Positions 1 to 11,337 of a DNA stretch of 64,000 nucleotides are shown here, piece by piece. Position 1 is the stretch's first letter. Every line of letters begins with the position of its first letter. Location of the stretch: assembly GCA_035048815.1 (NCBI GenBank), contig JAUCBN010000049.1, forward strand, positions 6,641,501 through 6,705,500, in the 5' to 3' direction. Under the pieces are notes generated by a model. That model saw nothing but the letters and a program-made list of their open reading frames with translations, was not told the origin of the DNA and did no database searches. This DNA is from Abelmoschus esculentus (lineage: Eukaryota; Streptophyta; Magnoliopsida; Malvales; Malvaceae). The translations under genes and the position numbers were made by a program.

Positions 1-104
1 AATTTTGAAATTATTTAACCTAAATTACTTACTTGAAGGGAAAGTTTTAATAACTTGATTCGTAAGTTTTAATCTAAGAAATTAGTTCGGAATTGGGGGT
101 TACA
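1..104 (+). repeat. 3' tail of a solo-LTR-like element (copy 1, cut by window edge)
   Basis: This stretch matches positions 3389-3492 almost base for base, at a constant offset of 3,388 bp. It ends in GGGGGTTACA, the same terminus as the complete copy, and then passes directly into satellite. It is therefore the right end of a second copy of the element at 1254-3492, with the rest lying left of the window. It is non-coding. Confidence 0.8.
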
Positions 105-1253
105 TAATCTCATTTTATGACCGTTTTGTTGGGTTTACAACGTGCATTGCTAATTGGGGTTTACAGTAAAATCGTTGAAATTTTAACTGAGTAAAATGTT
201 ATAAAATTAAGATTAACCTGTATAATTAGATTCAGAAGCCTATATTTAAATATTTGAACTCATAAAATTTAAATTAATCTCATTTTGTCACCGTTTTGTT
301 TGGTTTAAATCATACTTTTTAAATTTGGCTTTATAGTAAAAACGATGAAATTTTAACTGAGTAAAATGCTGTAAAATTGAGATTAACCTATATTATTAGA
401 TTCATAAGCCTATAAATAAATATTTGAACTCATAAAATTTAAATTAATCTCATTTTATGATCGTTTTGTTGGGTTTAAAGCGTGCATTGCTAATTGGGCT
501 TTACAGTAAAACCGTTGAATTTTTAACTGAGTAAAATGTTATAAAATTAAGATTAACATGTATAATTAGATTCAGAAGCCTATATTTAAATATTTGAACT
601 CATAAAATTTAAATTAATCTCATTTTGTCACCGTTTTGTTTGGTTTAAATCATACTTTTTAAATTTGGCTTTATAGTAAAAACGATGAAATTTTAACTGA
701 GTAAAATGCTCTAAAATTGAGATTAACCTATATTATTAGATTCATAAGCCTATAAATAAATATTTGAACTCATAAAATTTAAATTAATCTCATTTTATGA
801 CCGTTTTGTTGGGTTTACAACGTGCATTGCTAATTGGGGTTTACAGTAAAACCGTTGAATTTTTAACTGAGTAAAAGGTAATAAAATTAAGATTAACATG
901 TAAAATTAGATTCAGAAGCCTATATTTAAATATTGGAACTCATAAAATTTAAATTAATCTTATTTTGTGACCGTTTTGTTTGGTTTAAAGCGTACTTTTT
1001 AAATTTGGCTTTACAGTAAAAACGATGAAATTTTAATTGAGTAGAATGCTCTAAAATTGAGATTAGCCTGTATAATTAGATTCAGAAGCCTATAATAAAA
1101 TATTTGAACTCATAAAATTTGAATTAATCTCATTTTGCGACCGTTTTATTGGGTTTAAAGCGTGCATTGCTAATTGGGCTTTATAGTAAAACTATTGAAA
1201 TTTTAACTGAGTAAAATGTTTTAAAATTAAGATTAACCTGTATAATCAAATTT
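105..1253 (+). repeat. Satellite array S1, ~170-bp monomers, plus orientation
   Basis: The phrase AATTAATCTCATTTT returns near 271, 441, 611, 781, 951 and 1121, a 170-bp period, giving about 6.8 monomers. Two classes alternate: one carries GCGTGCATTGCTAATT, the other has TACTTTTTAAATTTGG at the same place, so the real unit is a 340-bp dimer. The array is AT-rich and has no coding potential. It is bracketed by two copies of a solo-LTR-like element. Confidence 0.95.
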
Positions 1254-1862
1254 AAAAATAAATTAAAATTAAAATGTTCTAAATTGTTCTAAAATCTTCT
1301 TCATTCTTTTGTTTCGGTTCGTCTTTGTTTCTCCTCTCATCGTGGTTCTTCTCGGGAAATCAAAGATAGTGGTTGGGTTATCTCCATCATCGTTCACTGC
1401 CTTTTTCATGGTTCTAGGATCAACTTGGTTCTCTTTTCGGTTTATCTTTTCCGGTGGTGTTCTTGTCGTGCCGACTTGGTGGTGAGTTGTTTTAAGTTTA
1501 GGTTTTGTTTAGATGGTGATTATTTTTGGTTTTATTTTGTTGTATAAGTTTTGATCTTGGATTCGGAATATGTAGGGTGTGTGAAGAGTAAGTGTTCATT
1601 TGTGTGGAGTCGCCGGAGTTGTCGCCAGTGAGATCTGCGCCGCCGGTTTCCTTGCTGTCGCCGTCAAGGGTTGTGGAATCCCTAGTTTCCTTGAATGCTC
1701 TTTTGTGAGTGTGTTGATGTGTAGTTTAGGTTTTGTTAATGGGCTTGGTGGTGTGTATAGATGGTCTTGTGAAGTGGGCTAGTAGTTGGGTTAAGTTATT
1801 GTGGGAATTATTTGGGTGAGCACAAATTATTCTTTTGGTTTAATTTGTTGGTGTGACTTAAA

Positions 1863-2160
1863 TTGAAGACCAAACCGATTTTGACCCGCTTTGACTATTT
1901 GACCAAATTGACCGACTCGATTGACCCGTTGACTAACTTTGACCTTGATTAAGTTTGACCTTGACCATACCTTGACCTTGTTTAACTTTGGACCTTGGAC
2001 TTTGACTTTTGACATTTGACCAGTCAAAGTTGACTTTGACTTCTGAGTTGACCAAAGTTGACTTTTGACCAGTTAAAGTCAAAGTTAACTTTGACCAAAT
2101 GACTTTGACCAAAAGTTGACTTTTTCGGAAAACCTTCTCCTTGACCTTTTTCGACGTTTT
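1863..2160. other. TTGAC-rich tract inside the solo-LTR-like element
   Basis: About 22 TTGAC cores on the plus strand and two GTCAA cores occur in about 300 bp, many as TTGACC or TTTGACTT. TTGAC(C/T) is the core bound by plant WRKY transcription factors (W-box). The sequence shows only the motif density. Binding or regulation is inference, and a simple expansion of a GTCAA-type repeat would look the same. Confidence 0.6.
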
Positions 2161-2715
2161 AAGTCCGAATCCACTACCCATTTTGTCAAACTCAAACCCG
2201 AAAGTATTGTTTTAGTGTTTTTCTTCTGAAATGTTCTTAGAGTCTAAAAAGTTATTTCTGAGGAATTTAATTCGAAATATTTCTTCTGTTCAGGTGTTAA
2301 CGTCTTTAAAGCCTCTGGGTTACCATTAGTTGTTTGGACCGATCAGGCACGTTTTTCGAGACTATCACGTGAGTAAGCTTTCGGTTCAGAGTTTTGTTAT
2401 AGTTGGTGGCTTAGTATTAGTATTGAATAGTAATTCAGCTATATTATCTCGTAGGTCCTGTTTCAGCTAGACCGGAACGCGAGACTCGTCCACCTCAGAG
2501 TTAGAGCTTCAGTTGCTTAAGATGTGTCTCTTCCTATGCTATATGTTTCTGTGTTTATTCTATATTATATTATTTTCTGTGTGTATCTGTGAAACATTTT
2601 TGTACATTGTTTGATTTGATCTGTGAAATTGCTTATTTGTCAATACATGTATCATCATGCATGGCATTTGCATTCTGTTTTCAAATCAAGCATCTGATTT
2701 CTAGAAAAATGTTAC

Positions 2716-2853
2716 TCGTAAGAATTCTGACTTACGATTTTACGAATCATATCATGATCTGTCATTGAAAATATTTTCTGGATTTAAAATCAGTAATGTG
2801 AGGGAAACCTCCACTCTAGCGAGGGAAACCTCCACTCTAGCAAGGATAATCCT
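2716..2853 (+). repeat. Hairpin cluster with a 21-bp tandem repeat
   Basis: At 2716-2737 TCGTAAG and CTTACGA form a perfect 7-bp stem around an 8-nt loop. From 2800 a 21-bp unit repeats three times (starts near 2800, 2821, 2842). The first two copies contain GAGGGAAACCTC, a GAGG/CCTC stem with a GAAA (GNRA-type) loop. The third has AGGATAATCCT, a different stem that still pairs. Each is followed by CCACTC. The role is unknown. Confidence 0.65.
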
Positions 2854-3492
2854 CCACTCAGTATGATTTCTGATATCGTGCCCTCTAATTTTCTGTCATG
2901 CATCAGTCATCATAGCATCATGATTCCGATTTTATTGAATTCAGAAATATTTTCAGAAACTTTTTAAAAACTTTTCAGAAATATAAATATGATTTTGTTT
3001 GTGACTGTTTTAGTTTCTGTCGTGCCCTCTAATATTCTACAGTTTCTGTCATGCATCAGACACACTAAGCTCTTTAGCTTACACCCTTTTAGTCTGCTTT
3101 TCAGATCCTCAGATTTGTATTGGCGAATTGGTACTTGGAGCATCTCGCACATTATTCAGATAGTTATTATTCAGTATGATCCTTTAATTATTTTTGTTTA
3201 ATGTTTTAATCTGTTATAGAATATGTTATATTTCTGGACTATAACATATTTTCACTTGGACTTTATTGGATGCATGTTTTATGAAATTATTTAAGATGTT
3301 TTATAAGATATTCAGACTTTGTTTTAAGGAATTGAATTTGTATAATTTAATTTCCCAATTCGTTTTCCCAATTTGTCAGAGTAACCCTAATTTTGAAATT
3401 ATTTAACCTAAATTACTTACTTGAGGGGAAAGTTTTAGTAACTTGATTCCTAAGTTTTGATCTAAGAAATTAGGTAGGAATTGGGGGTTACA

Positions 3493-6400
3493 TAATCTCA
3501 TTTTATGACCATTTTATTGGATTTACAACGTGCATTGCTAGTTGGGCTTTATAGTAAAACCGTTGAAATTTTAACTGAGTAAAATGTTATAAAATTAAGA
3601 TTAACCTGTATAATTAAATTCAGAAGCCTATATTTAAATATTTGAACTCATAAAATTTAAATTAACCTCATTTTGTCACCGTTTTGTTTGGATTAAAGCG
3701 TACTTTTTAAATTTGGCTTTACAGTAAAAACGATAAAATTTTAACTGAGTAAAATGCTCTAAAATTGAGATTAACCTATATTATTAGATTCAGAAGCCTA
3801 TAATTAAATATTTGAACTCATAAAATTTGAATTAATCTCATTTTATGATCGTTTTGTTGGGTTTAAAGCGTGCATTGCTAATTGAGCTTTACAGTAAAAC
3901 CGTTGAATTTTTAACTGAGTAAAAGGTAATAAAATTAAGATTAACATGTAAAATTAGATTCAGAAGCCTATATTTAAATATTGGAACAAATAAATTTTAA
4001 ATTAATCTCATTTTGTGACCGTTTTGTTTGGTTTAAAGCGTACTTTTTAAATTTGGCTTTACAGTAAAAACGATGAAAATTTCACTGAGTAGAATGCTCT
4101 AAAATTGAGATTAACCTGTATAATTATATTAAGAAGACTATAATGAAATATTTGAACTCATAAAATTTGAATTAATCTAATTTTTTGACTGTTTTGTTGG
4201 GTTTAAAGTATGCATTGCTAATTGAGCTTTATAGTAAAACCGTTGAAATTTTAACTGAGTAAAATGTTCTGAAATTAAGATTAACCTGTATAATCAGATT
4301 TAATAGCCTATAATTAAATATTTGAATTCCTAAAATTTTAATTATTCAAATTTTTTAACAGTTTTATTGGGTTTACAACGGGCTTTTCTAATTGGTCTTT
4401 ACAGTAAAATCGATGAAATTTTAACCGAGTGAAATTTTCTAAAATTGAGATTAACCTGTATAATTAGGTTCAAAAGCCTATAATAAAATATTTGAACTCA
4501 TAAAATTTGAATTAATATCATTTTGTGACCGTTTTGTTGTATTTAAAGCGTGCATTGCTAATTGGGTTTTACAGTAAAAGCATTGAAATTTTAACCGAGT
4601 AAAATGTTATAAAATTAAGATTAACCTGTATAATTAGATTCAGAAGCCTATATTTAAATATTTGAATTCATAAAATTTAAATTAATCTCATTTTGTGACC
4701 TATTTGTTTGGTTTATAGTGTTCTTTTTAAATTTGGCTTTACAGTAAAACCGATGAAATTTTAACTAAGTAAAATGCTCTAAAATTGAGATTAACCTGTA
4801 AAATTAGATTCAAAAGTCTATAATTAAATATTTGAAAACATAAAACTTGAATTAATCTCATTTTATGAACATTTTGTTGGGTTTAAAGCGTGCATTTCTA
4901 ATTCGCCTTTATAGTAAAACCGTTGAAATTTTAACTAAGTAAAATGTTATGAAATTATGATTAACATGTATAAACATATTTAAATGCCTATAATTAAATA
5001 TTTGAATTTCTAAAATTTGAATTAATCTAACTTATTGACCGTTTAGTTGGGTTTGAAGCGTACTTTTCTAATTGGGCTTTACAGTAAAACCGATGAAATT
5101 TTAACTGAGTAAAATACTCTAAAATTGAGATTAACCTGTATAATTAGATTTATAAGCCTTTAATTAAATATTTGAGCTCATAAAATTCGAATTAATCTCA
5201 TTTTATGATCATTTTGTTGGATTTAAAACGTGCATTGCTAATTGGGTTTTATAGTAAAATCGTTGAAATTTTAACTGAGTCAAATGTTCTAAAATTAAGA
5301 TTAACCTGTACAATTAGATTCAGAAGCCTATATTTAAATACTTGAACTCATAAAATTTAAATTAATCTCAATTTTGTGACCGTTTTGTTGGGTTTAAAGC
5401 ATACTTTTTAAAATGGCTTTACAGTAAAACTGGTGAAATTTTAACTGAGTAAAATGCTCTAAAATTGAGATTATCCTGTATAATTAGATTCAAAAGCCTA
5501 TAATTAAGTATTTGAACTCATAAAATTTAAATTAATCTCATTTTATGACCTTTTTTTGGGTCTAAAGCGTGCATATCTAATTGGGCTTTAAAGTAAAATC
5601 GTTGAAATTTTAACCGAGTAAAATGTTATAAAATTAAGATTAACATGTATAATTAGATTCTGAATCCTATAATTAAATACTTGAATTCCTAAAATTTGAA
5701 TTAATCTAATTTATTGACCGTTTAATTGGGTTTAAAGCGTACTTTCTAATTGGACTTTACAGTAAAACCGATGAAATTTTAATTGAGTAAAATGCTCTAA
5801 AATTGAGATTAACCTGTACAATTAGATTCAAAAGCCTATAATTAAATATTTGAACTCATAAAATTTGAATTAATCTCATTTTATGATCGTTTTGTTGGGT
5901 TTAAAGCGTGCATTTCTAATTCGGCTTTATAGCAAATCCTTTAAAATTTTAACCAAGTAAAATGTTATAAAATTAAGTTTAACCTGTATAATCAGATTTA
6001 AATGACTATAATTAAATATTTGAATTCCTAAAATTTGAATTAATCTAATTTATTGACCGGTTAGTTGGGTTTAAAGCGTACTTTTCTAATTGGGCTTTAC
6101 AGTAAAATCGATGAAATTTTAATTGAGTAAAATGTTATAAAATTGATATTAACCTATATAATTAGATTTAGAAGCCTTTAATTAAATATTTGAACTCATA
6201 AAATTTGAATTAATCTATTTTTATGACCGTTTTGTTGGGTTTAAAGCGTGCATTGCTAATTGGGTTTTATAGTAAAATCATTGAAATTTTAACCGAGTAA
6301 AATGTTCTAAAATTAAGCTTAACCTGTATAATCAGATTTAAAAGCCTATAATTAAATATTTGAATTCCTAAAATTTTAATTAATCTAATTTTTTGACCGT

Positions 6401-9400
6401 TTAGTTGGGTTTAAAGCGTACTTTTCTAGTTGGGCTTTACAGAAAAACCGGTGAAATTTTAACTGAGTAAAATGTTATAAAATTAAGATTAAATGTACAA
6501 TTAGATTCAGAAGCCTATATTTAAATATTTGAACTCATAAAATTTAAATTAATCTCAATTTTGTGACCGTTTTGTTGGGTTTAAAGAATACTTTTTAAAA
6601 TGGCTTTAAAGTAAAACCGATAAAATTTTAACTGAGTAAAATGCTCTAAAATTTAGATTATCTTGTATAATTAGATTCAAAAGCCTATAATTAAGTATTT
6701 GAACTCATAAATTTTGAATTAATCTCATTTTATGACAGTTTTTTGGGTTTAAAGCTTGCATTTCTAATTGGGCTTTAAAGTAAAATCATTGAAAATTTAA
6801 CCGAGTAAAATGTTATAAAATTAAGATTAACCTGTATAATTAGATTCAGAAGCCTATAATTAAATATTTGAATTCCTAAAATTTGAATTAATCTAATTTA
6901 TTGATCGTTTAGTTGGGTTTAAAGCGTACTTTTCTAATTGGGAATTATAGTAAATCCTATGAAATTTTAATTGAGTAAAATATTATAAAATTGAAATTAA
7001 CCTGTATAATTAGATTTAGAAGCCTATAATTAAATATTTGAACTCATAAAATTTGAATTAATCTCATTTTATGACCGTTTTGTTGGGTTTAAAGCGTGCA
7101 TTGTTAATTGGGCTTTAAAATAAAACCGTTGAAATTTTAACTGAGTAAAATATTCTAAAATTAAGATTAACCTGCATAATCAGATTTAAAAGCCTATAAT
7201 TAAATATTTAAATTCCTAAAATTTTAATTAATTTAATTTTTTGACCGTTTTATTGGGTTTAAAGTGTACTATTTAATTAGGTTGTACAGTGAAACTGATG
7301 AAATTTTAACTGAGTAAAATGTTCTAAAATTGAGATTAACCTGTATATTAAGATTTATAAGCCTTTAATTAAATATTTGAACTCATAAAATTTGAATTAA
7401 TCTCATTTTATGACCGTTTTGTTCGGTTTTAAGCGTGCATTTCTAATGGAGCTTTACAGTAAAATCGTTGAAATTTTAAGTGAGTAAAATTTTCTAAAAT
7501 TATGATTAACCTGTATAATCAGATTTAAAAGCCTATAATTAAATATTTCAATTCCTAAAATTTTAATTAATCTAATTTTTGACCGTTTTATTATGTTTTA
7601 CAGTAAAACCAATGAAATTTTAATTGAGTAAAATACTCTAAAATTAAGATTAACCTGTATAATTAGATTCAGAAGCCTATAATTAAATATTTGAACTCAT
7701 AAAATTTAAATTAATATCATATTGCGACCATTTTGTTGGGTTTAAAGCGTAATTTTTAAATTGGGCTTTACTGTAAAACCGTTGAAATATTAAATATATG
7801 AATTCCAAAAATTTTAATTAATCTAAATTTTTGACCATTTTATTGAGTTTAAAAAGTACTTTTTAAATTGGGCTTTACAGTAAACCATTAAATTTTAACT
7901 GAGTAAAATGTTATAAAACTTAGATTAACCTGTATAATTAGATTCATAAGCCTATATTTAAATATTTGAACTCATAAAATTTAAATTAATCTCATTTTGT
8001 GACCGTTTTGTTGGGTTTAAAGTATACTTTTTAAATTAGGTTGTATAGTAAAACCAATGAAATTTTAACTGAGTAAAATGCTCTAAAATTGAGATTAACC
8101 TGTATATTTAGATTCAGAAGTCTGTAATTAAATATTTGAAATCATAAAATTTGAATTAATCTCATTTTATGACCGTTTTGTTGGGTTTAAAGCGTGCATT
8201 GTTAATTGGGCTTTACAATAAAACCGTTAAAATTTTAACTGAGTAAAATGTTATAAAATTAAGATTAACCTGTACAATGAGATTCATAAGCCTATATTTA
8301 AATATTTGAACTCATAAAATTTAAATTAATCTCATTTTGAGACCGTTTAGTTGGGTTTAAAGCATGCATTTCTAATTGGGTTTTACAGTAAAATCGTTGA
8401 AATTTTAACTGAGTAAAATGTTCTAAAATTATGATTAACATGTATAATCAAATTTAAAAGCCTATAATTAAATATTTCAATTCCTAAAATTTTAATTAAT
8501 CTAATTTTTTGACCGTTTTATTGGGTTTTACAGTAAAACCAATGAAATTTTAATTGAGTAAAATACTCTAAAATTAAGATTAACCTATATAGTTAGATTC
8601 AGAAGCCTGTAATTAAATATTTGAACTCAAAAAATTTAAATTAATATCATTTTGCAACCGTTGAAATTTTAACTGAGTAAAATGTTATAAAATTAATATT
8701 AACATGTATAATTAGATTCAGAAGCCTATATTTAAATATTTGAACTCATAAAATTTAAATTAATCTCATTTATTGACAATTTAGTTGAGTTTAAAGCGTA
8801 CTTTTCTAATTAGGGATTACAGTAAAACCAATGAAATCTTAACAGAGTAAAATACTATAAAATTGAAATTAACCTGTATAATTAGATTCAGAAGCCTATG
8901 ATTAAATATTTAAACTTATAAAATTTGAATTAATCTCATTTTATGACCGTTTTGTTGGGTTTAAAGCATAATTTTTAAATTGGGCTTTACTGTAAAATAA
9001 TTGAAATTTTAACTGAGTAAATTGTTGCAAAATTAAGATTAACCTGTATAATTAGATTCAAGAGCCTATATTTAAATATTTGAACTCATAAAAATTATTA
9101 AATTAATCTCATTTTTTTGACTGTTTTGTTGGGTTTAAAGTATACTTTTTAAATTAGGTTGTACTTTTTAAAATTGAAATTAACCTGTATAATTAGATTC
9201 AGAAGCCTATAACTAAATATTTGAACTCATAAAATTTGAATTAATATCATTTTGGGACCGTTTGATTGGGTTTAAAGTGTACTTTTCTAATTGGGCTATA
9301 CTGTAAAATCGATGAAATTTTAACTGTGTAAAATGTTCTAAAATTAAGATTAACCTGTATAATAGGATTTAAAAGCATGTAATTAAATATTTGAATTCCT

Positions 9401-9849
9401 AAAATTTTAATTAATCTAATTTTTTGACTGTTTCATTGGGTTTAAAGGTTACTTTTCTAATTGGGCTTTACGGTAAAACCGATGAATTTTATCTGGGTAA
9501 AATATTCTAAAATTGAGATTAACCTGTATAATTAGATTCAGACGCCTATAATTAAATATTTGAACTCATAAAATTTGAATTATTCTCATTTTTTAACCGT
9601 TTTGTTGGGTTTAAAGCATGCATTTGTAATTGGGCTTTTACAGTAAAATCGATGAAATTTTAACTGATTAAAAAGCTCTAAAACTGAGATTAACCTGTAT
9701 AATTAGATTTATAAGCCTATAATTAAATATTTGAACTCATAAAATTTGAATTAATATCATTTTGGGACTGTTTTGTTGGGTTTAAAGCGTGCATTGCTAA
9801 TTGGGCTTTACAGTATAACCGTTGAAATTTAACTATGTAAAATGTTCTA
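3493..9849 (+). repeat. Satellite array S2, about 37 monomers, plus orientation
   Basis: Continuous ~170-bp monomers run from the solo-LTR-like element to the Athila insertion. GTGCAT-type and GTACTT-type monomers alternate for most of the array. Several monomers are shortened by internal deletions (near 7590, 7790, 8530, 8660, 9160). Two of the short ones, at 7601 and 8531, share the same lesion and context 930 bp apart. Nothing else is visible in this stretch. Confidence 0.95.
9845..9849 (+). other. Target site duplication, left copy (TTCTA)
   Basis: TTCTA directly precedes the 5' LTR and is repeated at 19397-19401 directly after the 3' LTR. Joining the flanks gives a normal satellite phrase (AAAATG-TTCTA-AAATTAAG). 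This shows a clean integrase-mediated insertion into a monomer. Confidence 0.95.
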
Positions 9850-11220
9850 TGATGAGTGCATAAAAGTCCTATTTTTAATATCATTTTCCCATTCAGTATT
9901 TACTATTAAAGGACAAAATTAAGGGCATTAATGGATATTTCTGTATATTTTCCATACTTCAGCATCCAAACATATAATTCATGAATTCATCTAATAATTG
10001 ACATAAAACAGATGCAATTGATAGTTTTCTTTCTTAGAGAGGAAACTACATATAAAGATAGCCAATTGAGAAGACAAATGTTGAAGTGTAGATGGAGCAC
10101 CCGCCAAGGCAACACTTTTGAGGCCGCGGCAACAGAAGCAAAGATGACAACCAATGCTCGATAGAAAGAGAAAAAGATGTTGATCTTAACGGACAAAGAG
10201 CGAAAGAAAGACAGATCCGAATTACAGAGTCAAGCCTTGGTCAAAGTCACGTGCAGGAAAGAAGAGATATTTTAGGAAATAAGAATTAATTGTTATAGTT
10301 TAATTAGTAATTATACTTCTCTCCTCTTTAGAACTCTTTCCTTTCATGGAAAGCTTTAACCTAGGGCTTGGCCTATATAAGGCACACATTAGGCTTAGTC
10401 AAAAGGCAAGGAGTTTACCCTAGAAAATACTTTCAGCCGCCGACTACATCATGTTCTAAACTTCTTCGGAGGTTTAGGTTGTTTGTAGAGTAGTTGGAGA
10501 AGATGGTTTTATTATGTTAGATATTTATTAATGCAAAACTTATTTCATAGTTTATTCTCTCTTGGCGTTTACTCTTCTTTGCATATGAGCTCGAGATGAT
10601 AAGTATGTGAAGAAAAATCTATTTGTCTAATATCGGGAGAGTTAGGCTCACGAAACGAGAGAATATGGTCTTTGCTCATGGGCATTGACTAATCCGGTTG
10701 AGAGATTAACCGCCCAGGATTTCAGCGACTAACAAGAGACATGTTTTTGGTTGTTGTCCGCCCTTGATTCACGCCGGGAGGTATCATCAAGACGTGAGTT
10801 TCAACAGTTCTCTTCACTTAGGGATAAGGAAGAAGACATACAAGGATGCTCTGTCGAACTATGGAATGTTGAATTGTCGACAAAGCATAACCTCGCCTAG
10901 GCAGCTGCGACGACCCTTTGTGCGACCCGCCGAGGCGGCAGTTCAACCCATTGCATTAATAAGTGGATACTTAATACAACTTGATTTTCCTCTACGAAGC
11001 ACTCAACTTAGCCTCACTTCATTATCTTTATTTCTTCAATAATTAGTTTAGTTTTAATAGTTAATTTAGTAATCTAAAACCCAACAATTACTTGTGTTTT
11101 TACTTTTTATAGTGCAGCCGTAAGAGGTAGTGAAGTCGACACAGTCCATGTGGGTTCGACAACCTAAAGTATTACAATCTAACAAAGGTGGAAAAACAAA
11201 GGACTTCCGAGCCTCCATCA
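9850..11220 (+). repeat. 5' LTR of the Athila-type element
   Basis: It starts TGATGAGTGCA and ends CCTCCATCA. It is the same length as the 3' LTR (1,371 bp) and aligns with it throughout. A TATA box at 10373-10380 within GGCCTATATAAGG is the likely promoter, so the transcript should begin about 30 bp further on. An open frame of 92 codons at 10764-11042 lies wholly in the LTR and its counterpart is present in the other LTR. I recognise no domain and take it as chance. Confidence 0.95.
10373..10380 (+). promoter_or_regulatory. TATA box in the Athila 5' LTR
   Basis: CTATATAA lies in GGCCTATATAAGGCAC and is kept identically in the 3' LTR (about 18549-18556). A related LTR fragment has TATATAAA at 24928-24935 in the same context. 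Conservation across three LTRs supports a polymerase II promoter; the start site itself is not visible. Confidence 0.75.
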
Positions 11221-11224
11221 GATT

Positions 11225-11242
11225 TGGCGCCGTTGCCGGGGA
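11225..11242 (+). other. Primer binding site, tRNA-Asp
   Basis: TGGCGCCGTTGCCGGGGA lies four bases after the 5' LTR and is complementary to the 3' end of plant tRNA-Asp including CCA. This primer is typical of Athila-type elements. It would prime minus-strand cDNA synthesis. Confidence 0.93.
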
Positions 11243-11337
11243 CTGACGCTCAATTTTACTATCAATTATTTATGCTCCTTTTTCTTTTCTTTTTAATTTT
11301 ACTTTTAATTTTTTAATTTACTAGGATTGTTTTGTGT

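Larger units (their letters stand above)
1254..3492 (+). mobile_element. Solo-LTR-like element (copy 2), probably Ty3/gypsy
   Basis: About 2.24 kb of non-satellite sequence sits between arrays S1 and S2 and ends in GGGGGTTACA, the terminus of the Tekay-like LTR at 31602-34425 seen on its sense strand. No primer site, polypurine tract or polyprotein is present, so a solo LTR is the simplest reading. The left border is uncertain: the sequence drifts out of satellite around 1240-1275 and no clear TG terminus is seen. About 50 bp of the interrupted monomer is missing, so there is no clean target duplication. Inside are a TTGAC-rich tract and several hairpins. The short open frames (60-80 codons) resemble no protein I recognise. 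Confidence 0.6.

Noticed and set aside
281..320. Possible CENP-B box in the satellite (CCGTTTTGTT...TTTAAAGCG)
   Set aside because: The essential TTCG...A..CGGG positions of the CENP-B box are not met, and plants are not known to use that box.
120..1240. CRISPR-like array of direct repeats
   Set aside because: The repeats are whole 170-bp tandem monomers without unique spacers; this is eukaryotic satellite DNA.
1243..1247. TAATC before the solo-LTR-like element matching TAATC after it (3493-3497)
   Set aside because: The left element end there does not start with TG, and about 50 bp of the monomer is missing, so the match is probably chance in AT-rich satellite.
1600..1782. Possible small gene with ATG and 60 codons after a 5'-UTR-like pyrimidine-rich stretch
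   Set aside because: It lies within the solo-LTR-like element, has no recognisable domain, and the upstream stretch looks like an ordinary LTR leader.
10764..11042. 92-codon open frame in the Athila 5' LTR, with a similar 101-codon frame at 18913-19218 in the 3' LTR
   Set aside because: It is repeated only because the LTRs are copies. It has no recognisable domain and lies within the expected transcript leader.
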